A stretch of DNA of 11,595 nucleotides. Source: Ruminococcaceae bacterium UBA5406. GTDB lineage: Bacteria; Bacillota; Clostridia; Oscillospirales; Acutalibacteraceae. Location of the stretch: the NCBI GenBank assembly GCA_002407675.1, contig DHNW01000007.1, positions 87,979 through 99,573 on the forward strand, given 5' to 3'. The notes under the pieces are model-generated. The model was not told the origin of the DNA, did no database searches, and was given only the letters and a program-made list of their open reading frames with translations. This document shows, in pieces, positions 1-6,743 of the stretch (position 1 is the first letter of the stretch; every line of letters begins with the position of its first letter). Made by a program: the position numbers and the translations under genes.

Positions 1-30
1 AGTATTTGCCGCCATGCCTTTTATTCTGTT
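1..30. other. Window edge downstream of bofA, no assignable gene
   Basis: These bases follow the bofA stop codon on the minus strand. On that strand an ATG opens a short reading frame to the window edge (bases 15 down to 1). An AAAAGG run lies only about one base before it, too close to serve as a normal ribosome site. It could be the start of another gene or the 5' arm of a terminator; too little sequence is present to decide. Confidence 0.3.
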
Positions 31-309
31 TTACTTGAAAACGAGGTTCAGCAAAAGCAGCATAGTAACCCCCGGTATTCCGGCAACACCGGAAACCCCC
101 AGGGTCAGCGGGCTGATCGGAAGACTGACCCCCGTAAACATTCCAGTCAGATCAACAACCGCCAGTGCGCAAAGTCCCGTTAGAATTCCTCCCACCGCAT
201 GCCTAAACGGATGCCTGACTTTCATAATAACCTGAATGACAACAAGCAGCAAAAACACGCCGACAATGCACAGGGCAAGATATTCGTCCGGCAAAGAAAA
301 CCACCCCAC
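31..309 (-). CDS. bofA: BofA-family pro-sigma-K processing inhibitor
   Basis: Small membrane protein of 92 residues, close to the 87 of B. subtilis BofA. In B. subtilis, BofA sits in the outer forespore membrane with SpoIVFA and holds the intramembrane protease SpoIVFB inactive, so pro-sigma-K is not cleaved too early in the mother cell. Seen here: a hydrophobic segment at about residues 10-29, a short basic stretch (K30, R32, H33, R36, H37), a second hydrophobic segment at 38-58, and a hydrophobic glycine-rich C-terminal part with the family hallmark GIPG at 77-80, preceded by LPISPLT at 63-69. The start is GTG, seven bases after the stop of the upstream DUF2508 gene; the ribosome site (AAGGA) overlaps that stop, suggesting translational coupling. 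The DUF2508-bofA order matches yaaL-bofA of B. subtilis. Oddity: by my recalled alignment, D53 and S66 replace two Asn residues (N48, N61) implicated in inhibition in B. subtilis. Confidence 0.9.
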   Translation of the reverse strand: MGWFSLPDEYLALCIVGVFLLLVVIQVIMKVRHPFRHAVGGILTGLCALAVVDLTGMFTGVSLPISPLTLGVSGVAGIPGVTMLLLLNLVFK

Positions 310-316
310 TGCTTCC

Positions 317-577
317 TTATTCTTGGAAGGCAGTGCAGCTGACCCCCTGCCGCTTGGCTCGATTCAGTAAATACCGGTAGCGCGCCTGCAATGCTTCCCT
401 TTGGTATATGCAAGCATCAATCAGGTCGCTGTCGCATTCCTGCTGGAACCAGCACTCATTATAAACGATCATGCGAGAAACTTCCCGGATTTCTAAAAGC
501 AGCCTTTTTTTTTCCGCCTCTGTCGCTTTTTTATCCGTGCAGTCCGTACGCTGCAGCAGTTTCAGTACAGATTCCAT
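317..577 (-). CDS. DUF2508 (YaaL-like) family protein
   Basis: An 86-residue soluble protein of unknown function. It resembles DUF2508/YaaL proteins, which lie just upstream of bofA in many spore formers (recR-yaaL-bofA in B. subtilis). The recognisable core is the helix-rich C-terminal two thirds: a charged helix from about residue 20, then the family-like phrase SDLIDACIYQREALQARYRYLL at roughly 50-71 and a basic end. There is no signal peptide or membrane segment. The start is ATG with the ribosome site GGCGGAG eight bases upstream. Unusually, the start codon lies in the 3' arm of a perfect 10-bp inverted repeat (575-618). The gene is seven bases from bofA and 79 bases after rnr; I see no convincing promoter in that gap. 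A sporulation link is inferred only from the neighbour. Confidence 0.82.
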   Translation of the reverse strand: MESVLKLLQRTDCTDKKATEAEKKRLLLEIREVSRMIVYNECWFQQECDSDLIDACIYQREALQARYRYLLNRAKRQGVSCTAFQE

Positions 578-618
578 ACTAACAACTCCGCCTTCCGCTT
601 CATAATTATGTTAGTATG
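575..618 (-). promoter_or_regulatory. Inverted repeat burying the DUF2508 start codon
   Basis: CATACTAACA at 575-584 and TGTTAGTATG at 609-618 are perfect 10-bp complements separated by 24 bases. In the minus-strand transcript the 5' arm comes first, the loop holds the purine-rich ribosome site (GGAAGGCGGAG), and the 3' arm contains the AUG of the DUF2508 gene at 577-575. As RNA this would place the start codon in a stem. As DNA it could be an operator. There is no run of T after it, so it is not an intrinsic terminator. The repeat is seen directly; any control role is inference. Confidence 0.6.
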
Positions 619-656
619 ATGGGCATTTATTCCAGCAATATGCGGTTCTAAGAAAA

Positions 657-2777
657 TTATTCTGCGGGACCTTCGTAGGCAAAATCGATCCGGCCGCTGG
701 CAACATCGGCGGATACAACCCGTATCTGCATTGGACGCCCAATAGTCAGCCGGTTCCCCGTTTTGGCATCCACTTGAGAAAGTTTTCCGTCAAAACGGAA
801 ATCCCCCGGAACACTGTCCATAGGGACAAACCCCTCCGCCGTGTTTTCCAGTTCTACAAATACACCGCGCTGCGTAACGCCGCTGATTACACCGCGGCAA
901 ACGTCCCCAATATGCTGCGACATATATTCCGCCATATAGCAGTCGTCGGCACTGCGCTCCGCCGACATAGCGCGCACCTCTGCCTCGGAAGACAGTTTGG
1001 CGGCCTCACCCGCAAAATCCGAATAGCGGTCTTTCAGATCACCGGCCTTTTTCTTCTTAACCAGAGCCGATAGAATTCGGTGAATCGCGGTATCCGGGTA
1101 CCGACGTATCGGGGACGTAAAATGGCAGTAATCCGAAAGAGCAAGGCCAAAATGCCCCACAGGGTTCACATCGTACCGAGCTTTGGCCATTGACCTCAGC
1201 AGCTGATGGGAAATGACCTTCTGGGCAGAATTACCCGACGCCTGCTTCAGAATATTCGAAAAGTCCTTCGGGGAAACTTTTCCGTCACGGTGCTTCAGCG
1301 GCCTGGAATCAAGGCCGGCAGCATCGACAACCTGGATCAGCGCGGCAACACGATCCGGATTCGGCTGCTCGTGGACACGGTAAACGAACGGGATGCCGGC
1401 CGATTCCGCAAACATTGCAGCCGCCCGGTTGGCGGTAATCATTAGATATTCAATCATCTGCTCCGCTTCTCCGCTTTTTCGCGGACGGATACCGATACAA
1501 ACGCCTTCGTCATTCAGCAGAAACTCTGATTCCGTACTATCCAGATCAACAGCGCCGTTCCGGGCAAACTGCTCTTTTAAAATTCCGGCAAGATCTTTGG
1601 CAGCATGAAGCGAACGGATAACCGGTGAATATTTTTTGCGCAGATCATGGTCTGCCGTTCCGTCAAACAGACTGTTTACTTCGGAGTACACGCCCCGCAC
1701 ACGGGAACGTATGATGCTCTTCCTGAATTTATAAGATAAGATATTGGCTTCTTTGTCCAGTTCAATAATGGCGGAAAATGTCAGCTTGTCCTCCCCGGCG
1801 TTCAGGGAACAGGAACCGTTGGAAAGTGCCTCCGGCAGCATGGGCACAACGCGGTCGGCAAAATAAACGGATGTGCCCCGGCTTTTCGCTTCCTGATCCA
1901 GCGCCCCGTTCTCGGCGACATAGTGTGAAACATCCGCAATATGCACACCCAGCCGATAACCTTTCCGCGTCCGGCTGACGGATATGGCGTCATCCAGATC
2001 CTTTGCGTCCGCGCCGTCTATCGTGCAGATAGACAAGTTTCGAAGGTCAAGCCGGCCCTTGAGATCAGCCTCCGTAATTTTTTGCGAAGCGGCGGCTTCT
2101 GCTTCCGCCAGTGCTTCCGGCGGAAATTCGATGTGAATTCCGTTTTGATCCAGGATGGCGTCCGTACAGACCCTTGCGCTTCCTGCCGGGCCGTATGCCT
2201 TCACAATTTCCGCCTGCATTTCGGAAGAATGGGCTTTTCTGCGTATTCTGGCCTGGACTTTGCTGCCAGGTTTCTCCTCGGCAACATTTTTCCGGCTGAC
2301 CGGGATATTGTACCGAATTGCAACATCCGGGTGAAGTTCCAGCACACCGTTCTGCTCAGCCAGCGTGCCGGTAACGAACCGGCTTCCCTTTTTCAGGATA
2401 CTTCCAACATCGGCACTCGGCCCTTTTGGGCTCTGCCGAATATGGCAGAGAGACACCCGATCACCAATAAAGGCACTCTGGAGCCTGTCGGCATGAATAA
2501 ATATATCCTCTCCCCCATCGGCCGGGCGGGCAAATGCAAAGCCCCTGGAAAGCGAAACAATTACCGCCTCCTGGGTAGGCTCTTTTTTCTTTGGGAGGCG
2601 GATACGGCCGTCTTTTGTCACCGAGATGCGGCCGTCACTTTTTAGGCTCTCAAGAGCCTGCACCAAGGCCTTTTTCTTTTTATCCTTAATCTTCAGTTCC
2701 TTTTGCAGCATACTCATTGAAATGCTGTGCTGCCTTTTCTCAAGAAGATGAACGATTTTATCTTCTAGCTCTCTCAA
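657..2777 (-). CDS. rnr: Ribonuclease R (3'-5' exoribonuclease)
   Basis: Cytoplasmic, Mg-dependent processive exoribonuclease of the RNase II/R (RNB) family, which degrades structured RNA and takes part in RNA quality control. The 706 residues show: an N-terminal winged-helix-like segment (about 1-62), a cold-shock-type domain (about 70-135, with RGFAFARP and EDIFIHADRL), the RNB catalytic domain with the acidic cluster D254, D260, D262, D263 in TIDGADAKDLDDA, the conserved VYFADRVVPMLPE, HFTSPIRRYPD at 552-562, and a C-terminal S1 domain (623-704). It ends almost directly after S1, without the long lysine-rich tail of E. coli RNase R, so it is on the short side for the family. The start is TTG at 2777-2775 with GGAGG six bases upstream; the nearby upstream ATG is out of frame. 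It lies 69 bases after secG, the common Firmicutes secG-rnr order, but smpB, often next, is absent here. Confidence 0.97.
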   Translation of the reverse strand: MRELEDKIVHLLEKRQHSISMSMLQKELKIKDKKKKALVQALESLKSDGRISVTKDGRIRLPKKKEPTQEAVIVSLSRGFAFARPADGGEDIFIHADRLQSAFIGDRVSLCHIRQSPKGPSADVGSILKKGSRFVTGTLAEQNGVLELHPDVAIRYNIPVSRKNVAEEKPGSKVQARIRRKAHSSEMQAEIVKAYGPAGSARVCTDAILDQNGIHIEFPPEALAEAEAAASQKITEADLKGRLDLRNLSICTIDGADAKDLDDAISVSRTRKGYRLGVHIADVSHYVAENGALDQEAKSRGTSVYFADRVVPMLPEALSNGSCSLNAGEDKLTFSAIIELDKEANILSYKFRKSIIRSRVRGVYSEVNSLFDGTADHDLRKKYSPVIRSLHAAKDLAGILKEQFARNGAVDLDSTESEFLLNDEGVCIGIRPRKSGEAEQMIEYLMITANRAAAMFAESAGIPFVYRVHEQPNPDRVAALIQVVDAAGLDSRPLKHRDGKVSPKDFSNILKQASGNSAQKVISHQLLRSMAKARYDVNPVGHFGLALSDYCHFTSPIRRYPDTAIHRILSALVKKKKAGDLKDRYSDFAGEAAKLSSEAEVRAMSAERSADDCYMAEYMSQHIGDVCRGVISGVTQRGVFVELENTAEGFVPMDSVPGDFRFDGKLSQVDAKTGNRLTIGRPMQIRVVSADVASGRIDFAYEGPAE

Positions 2778-2783
2778 TCTTGA

Positions 2784-2788
2784 CCTCC
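2784..2788 (-). promoter_or_regulatory. Ribosome binding site fixing the TTG start of rnr
   Basis: CCTCC on the plus strand is GGAGG on the coding strand, six bases before TTG at 2777-2775. No in-frame ATG or GTG with comparable spacing exists, so this site supports the TTG start. Confidence 0.8.
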
Positions 2789-2804
2789 ATAATTATTTCT
2801 TTAC

Positions 2805-2833
2805 AAGAAAAGCCCCGCTTCTGCAAGCGGGGC
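2805..2833 (-). terminator. Intrinsic terminator between secG and rnr
   Basis: GCCCCGCTT (2812-2820) and AAGCGGGGC (2825-2833) form a perfect 9-bp, mostly GC stem with a four-base loop. On the minus strand it is followed by TTTTCTT (2811-2805). It starts about 13 bases after the secG stop, the expected place for a Rho-independent terminator. The T tract is interrupted by C and G, and a second, AT-rich small stem (TTTCTT 2796-2801 with AAGAAA 2805-2810) follows at once, so read-through into rnr is plausible. Confidence 0.85.
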
Positions 2834-2846
2834 ACAGGAAGCCCTT

Positions 2847-3098
2847 TTATTTTGCAAAAAAGAACATATAGGCGTTAATCAAAACGACGAGAACAAAAAA
2901 ACCAATCATAAAGAATTTTGTCCAACGCGCTAAAAAAGAATCAATGGAACGCGCCTGATTCTTGGACAGAAACGTGTCCGCACCGCCCGTAATAACGCCA
3001 ACGTTCTGTTCGTGGCCTTCCTGCATCAGGACCATTACCGTGATAATAACGGAAAACACCATCAAAATAATTCCTAAAACAACTTCCACCGCCGACAT
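2847..3098 (-). CDS. secG: Preprotein translocase subunit SecG
   Basis: An 83-residue membrane protein, typical of Firmicutes SecG (about 70-85 residues). SecG is the non-essential third subunit of the SecYEG channel and stimulates SecA-driven protein export. The two expected membrane helices are visible at about 4-25 and 62-81. Between them lies the conserved cytoplasmic loop, with LMQEG at 24-28, a glycine-rich ITGGADTFLS stretch (36-45) and a basic, polar segment before helix 2 (RWTKF). The start is ATG with AGGAGG eleven bases upstream; that site is inside a small perfect hairpin (3102-3117). A well-formed sigma-A-type promoter lies at 3156-3184 and a terminator follows the gene, so secG looks like its own transcription unit with possible read-through into rnr. 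It is visibly more AT-rich than the addAB genes. Confidence 0.96.
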   Translation of the reverse strand: MSAVEVVLGIILMVFSVIITVMVLMQEGHEQNVGVITGGADTFLSKNQARSIDSFLARWTKFFMIGFFVLVVLINAYMFFFAK

Positions 3099-3101
3099 CT
3101 C

Positions 3102-3117
3102 TTAGGATACCTCCTAA
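3102..3117 (-). promoter_or_regulatory. Small hairpin enclosing the secG ribosome site
   Basis: TTAGGA and TCCTAA are perfect 6-bp complements around a four-base loop; on the coding strand they read TTAGGA-GGTA-TCCTAA. The Shine-Dalgarno AGGAGG spans the 5' arm and loop. The stem is AU-rich and probably marginally stable. Sequestration is inference; the palindrome is seen directly. Confidence 0.5.
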
Positions 3118-3155
3118 ACAACAATCTATGAATATTTTTGCCTGTTTATAGAAGA

Positions 3156-3184
3156 ATCATATCACAGAAAAGGAAAATATGCAA
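3156..3184 (-). promoter_or_regulatory. Sigma-A-type promoter for secG
   Basis: On the minus strand, TTGCAT (3184-3179), a 17-base spacer and TATGAT (3161-3156) match the housekeeping consensus TTGACA-17-TATAAT at four of six and five of six positions. Transcription would start near 3149 and give a leader of about 50 bases before secG. It lies in the gap just after the addA stop, where no terminator is visible. Confidence 0.72.
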
Positions 3185-3212
3185 GGATTCCTGAAAGATT
3201 TTTCCCCGTGGA

Positions 3213-6200
3213 TCAATCCCCCGAAACCTCCCGATCCAGGAAAAACGAATACAGCAGACACTGTTTGACCCGGCGGCCCGTACACTGTTCCAGTGCAAAA
3301 CGGTACAGTTCCAGCTGCCGCCGGTAATGCTCCCACAAATCGGCCGGATCCTGTACTCGGTCGGTTTTAAAATCGATCAGAACCAGCGCACCGTCCTCTT
3401 CAAAGACGCAGTCCGCCGCACCCTGAAGGACAACCGGCTCCCCGCTCAGCGGCGGCTGGAGATCCTCCTTTACACGGCCTGCCGGAATTTCCACCGTAAA
3501 GCGGAATTCACGCTCCACACGGGGGGAAGCAGAAATGCGCCCTGCAACCGGCGAAGCAAAAAAGGCAGATATTTGGTCCAGATCAATCGCCTGTGCCTGC
3601 GCTTCGGAAAGAAAGCCTTCCGAAACCAAGCGGTCCCGCTCTGCAGCCGGATCGCGCGCCGCCTTTCCGTAATCCGCAAACTGAAGAAAAGCGTGCAGTG
3701 CCGTGCCGCGTTCCGCCGGCGTAAGACCTTTTTCACTGAGGAACGCCGGGCGGGAAGACGCCGCAAACCGGGCAGAAAACGCACGCCCGGCCAGTTCGGA
3801 AGCCGCCACTTTTGCACAGACCCCGCCGAGATCTTCATACGGGTAGCGGTAATCCAATCCGTCGGCCAGCCGCTTTAAAAGCACAGGATCCGGCTTTTCC
3901 TGCGGGGTTGTTTCCGGCCGCGTTTCCGGTTCTTCCCCGCCTTGCGGCCGGATGACCCGGATATCCCATCTTTCCCGCGCAGGCAGGACGATCCCTTCCG
4001 GCGCACCGGCCAGATCCCGAAGCGGTTTTCCGTCCGGATGCCGGAGCGCGCAGAGAAGGAGCCAGTCCGCAATGCTGTTTGCGGAACGGACGGCATAAGG
4101 CTGGATCCGCGTCTCGCCTGTAAGGCGCGAAGCAAGCCTGCCCAGCGTTTTTTCTGCGTTTTTTAAAGAAGCCAGCATCACCAGCTTGTCTTTAGCCCGG
4201 GTCATGGCCACGTAAAGTACGCGCAGTTCCTCGCTCATTTCGTCGCGTTCCTGCTCCAGAGCAATGGCGGCGCGGGGCATCGTATTATAGCGAACACCGG
4301 TTTTTTCCCGCAGGCGGATGCCAAGCCCGAGTTCCGGGTGAAGAAGCACCGTGGAGGTTTCCCGGTTGAACCGGTGCGCGCATCCCGCTAAAATACACAC
4401 CGGGAATTCCAGCCCTTTGGACCGGTGGATGCTCATGACGCGCACTACATCAGCCGACTCGCTGAGCGGCGAAGCCGCGGAAAGGTCCCCCCGGCTCTTC
4501 CGCATCCGGTCCAAAAAGCGCAGAAACCCGGAAAGCCCGTTGTATCCGGAGGCTTCGTACTTTTTAGCGTATTGAAGCAGCAGGCGCAGATTTGCCAGCC
4601 GAATTCCCCCGTTTGGCATTGCTTGAACCAGATTGGGAAAACCGGTTTTTTCAAAAACCGCCCGAATCAGCCGGTCGGACGGCATGGTCGCCGCCAGCAT
4701 CCGGAACTGTTCCAGCTGTTCCAAAAATGCCGCCGCGCGGACATTCCCCTCTTTGGCGGCCCCCGCTACGGCGGGATACAGACGGCCGGAGCGCGCCCTC
4801 AGGCGGATTTTTGCCATCTCGTCCGGGGTAAAGCCGTAAATCGGGCTCATCATAACCGACAGAAGCGGGATATCCTGCGCCGGGTTGTCAATCACCCGCA
4901 GCAGAGACAGCGCTACGCCGACCTCGTACGCCTCGAAAAAGCCGCCCGCCGTATCGGCCCACGCCGGTATCCCCAGCGAAGAAAGCTCCCGGACGTACTC
5001 GTGCGCAGGGCGGTTTGCACTGCGCAGCAGAACACAGAAATCCCGAAAGGAAGCCGGGCGCAGAGCCCCGTTTTCCGCAATTCTGGGGACACCGTCCGTC
5101 ATTCCATAAATCAGTTCAGCGATTCGGCGGCTTTCCTCCCGGACTGCGCCGGCGTCCTCACCGCAGCCGGAAAGATCCAGAACATCCAGCTCCGCCGCCG
5201 GTTCCACTGCCGGCGGAAATTGGGCGGCGGGAACCAGCTCCTCCGAAGCGGTGTAATCCATTTCCCCGGCCTGACGGCTCATCAGCTGGCGGAACACAAA
5301 ATTGACGGCGTCTGTGACGCCCGGGCGGCTCCGGAAATTTTTGCCCAGCGTGATACAGGCGGGATATTCGTCTTTTTTCCGGTCGTAAGCAGGGAACGCT
5401 TCACGCTTTTTGAGAAAAATCTGCGGCATGGCCTGACGGAACCGGTAAATGCTCTGTTTGACATCGCCGACTAGAAACAGGTTTTTCCCGCCGCGCGAAA
5501 CGGCCTGGAAAATCATATCCTGCGTTTCATTGGTATCCTGATATTCGTCCACCATGATCTCGTCGAACTGACCGGAAATCTCCGCCGCCTCCGGCGTCCG
5601 CTCGAATCCCGAATCGGTTTCACGCACCAGAAGCCGGAGCGCCCAATGCTCCAGATCGCTGAAATCCGCGGCGCGCCGCTCGGCCTTTTTGCCCTCAAGA
5701 ACCGCAGAATAGCGTTCCGTCACCTGAAAAAGCATCTTGACAATCGGGCACAGGCGGCGGATATCCTCCGCGCACTGCTCCTCAGACGCACCGAAAAGGC
5801 CGCTGATTTTGCCAACGGTCTTTTTCACTTCATCCCGGGCAGCACAGACGCGGATCTTCACCGGATCGTCCCCCCGGCCGCGGAGAGGTTTCAGCTTTGG
5901 GCAGGTAAAATTCCGGGCCAGGGAGGCGGCGCGGTCCCAGCCGCCTTCCCGCACAGCTTCACGCAGGGCCTGAAGACCGGCAAGGTCGGATCGGAACGCA
6001 TCGCCGTAGGCGGCAGAGAGCGTTTCGTCGGAATTCATCAGGGCCAGCGAATCCTTCGTCATGGAGAGGCAGTAATCGGCGGCGTCGCCCGCAAAGGACA
6101 GGATCGTTTTTCCCCATACCGTCTCCGACGCCGGCCCCGGAGACTCATACATGGCGGCTTTTTCTCGGAGCCAGCGCCCGGGAAACGGGTGCGAACGCAC

Positions 6201-6743
6201 AAAATCGTACAGCTGGCCGACGGTGCGCGCAATGCCCGCGTCATCCCTGCCGGAAGCAAACGATTCGACAAACTCGAAAAATTCAGGATCGCCTTTGCGA
6301 TAGAACTCCTCCAGCGTCTCGTCGGCAGCTTCTGACCGGAGGACTGCCGCTTCGCTGTCGTCCATCACCCGGAAATCCGGCGAAATGCCCAGTTTGTAAA
6401 AATTCCGGCGGACAAGTTCGGAGCAGAAACTGTCGATCGTTCCGATATGCGCGCGTGAAAGAAGGATCTGCTGGCGCTGGAGGCGGGCATTATAGGGATC
6501 TTGTTCCAGCATCCGGGAAACCCCGTCCGCAATCCGGCCGCCCATTTCTGCCGCCGCCGCCTTGGTAAAAGTGACAACCAGCAGCCTGTCTGCATCCACA
6601 GGGTTTTCCGGATCGGTAATCTGCTCAAGGACACGCTGCACCAGCACGGCTGTTTTTCCGGAACCGGCCGCTGCCGACACCAGCACCGTGCCTCCCCTCG
6701 CCCGGATCGCGTCCAGCTGATTTTCTGTCCAGTTTCGGCTCAC
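3213..6743 (-). CDS. addA: ATP-dependent helicase/nuclease subunit AddA
   Basis: Large subunit of the AddAB helicase-nuclease, the Gram-positive counterpart of RecBCD; it unwinds and resects double-strand DNA ends to load RecA. The 1176 residues show a UvrD/Rep (SF1A) helicase: Walker A AAAGSGKT (24-31), motif Ia VTFTKAAAAEM (57-67), GTIDSFC, Walker B VDEYQDTN (398-405), LVGDVKQSIYRFR, the NFRSRPG motif, MSIHRSKGLEFPV, and motif VI with TRAK at 848-851. A RecB-type nuclease domain closes the protein: H1017 in GTALHAFLQ, D1111 in GAADCV, and D1124/K1126 in LIDFKT. All key residues are present, so both activities should be intact. Length is slightly below B. subtilis AddA (about 1230). The start is GTG, overlapping the addB stop as GTGA, with AGGGGAG eight bases upstream. 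It is co-transcribed with addB. Confidence 0.98.
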   Translation of the reverse strand: MSRNWTENQLDAIRARGGTVLVSAAAGSGKTAVLVQRVLEQITDPENPVDADRLLVVTFTKAAAAEMGGRIADGVSRMLEQDPYNARLQRQQILLSRAHIGTIDSFCSELVRRNFYKLGISPDFRVMDDSEAAVLRSEAADETLEEFYRKGDPEFFEFVESFASGRDDAGIARTVGQLYDFVRSHPFPGRWLREKAAMYESPGPASETVWGKTILSFAGDAADYCLSMTKDSLALMNSDETLSAAYGDAFRSDLAGLQALREAVREGGWDRAASLARNFTCPKLKPLRGRGDDPVKIRVCAARDEVKKTVGKISGLFGASEEQCAEDIRRLCPIVKMLFQVTERYSAVLEGKKAERRAADFSDLEHWALRLLVRETDSGFERTPEAAEISGQFDEIMVDEYQDTNETQDMIFQAVSRGGKNLFLVGDVKQSIYRFRQAMPQIFLKKREAFPAYDRKKDEYPACITLGKNFRSRPGVTDAVNFVFRQLMSRQAGEMDYTASEELVPAAQFPPAVEPAAELDVLDLSGCGEDAGAVREESRRIAELIYGMTDGVPRIAENGALRPASFRDFCVLLRSANRPAHEYVRELSSLGIPAWADTAGGFFEAYEVGVALSLLRVIDNPAQDIPLLSVMMSPIYGFTPDEMAKIRLRARSGRLYPAVAGAAKEGNVRAAAFLEQLEQFRMLAATMPSDRLIRAVFEKTGFPNLVQAMPNGGIRLANLRLLLQYAKKYEASGYNGLSGFLRFLDRMRKSRGDLSAASPLSESADVVRVMSIHRSKGLEFPVCILAGCAHRFNRETSTVLLHPELGLGIRLREKTGVRYNTMPRAAIALEQERDEMSEELRVLYVAMTRAKDKLVMLASLKNAEKTLGRLASRLTGETRIQPYAVRSANSIADWLLLCALRHPDGKPLRDLAGAPEGIVLPARERWDIRVIRPQGGEEPETRPETTPQEKPDPVLLKRLADGLDYRYPYEDLGGVCAKVAASELAGRAFSARFAASSRPAFLSEKGLTPAERGTALHAFLQFADYGKAARDPAAERDRLVSEGFLSEAQAQAIDLDQISAFFASPVAGRISASPRVEREFRFTVEIPAGRVKEDLQPPLSGEPVVLQGAADCVFEEDGALVLIDFKTDRVQDPADLWEHYRRQLELYRFALEQCTGRRVKQCLLYSFFLDREVSGD

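Noticed and set aside
601..650. Possible sigma-E promoter for the DUF2508-bofA pair (minus strand GCATATT and CATACTAA)
   Set aside because: The spacing between the boxes is 18 bases, longer than the usual 13-15, and the -10 deviates at two positions. The CATACTAA block is also explained by the inverted repeat.
1941..2645. Plus-strand open frame of 234 codons antisense to rnr
   Set aside because: Opposite the RNase R catalytic region, with no domain or start signals; a shadow frame.
4425..5474. Plus-strand open frame of 349 codons antisense to addA
   Set aside because: Opposite the conserved helicase core of AddA, low-complexity basic composition, no ribosome site or family signature; a shadow frame.
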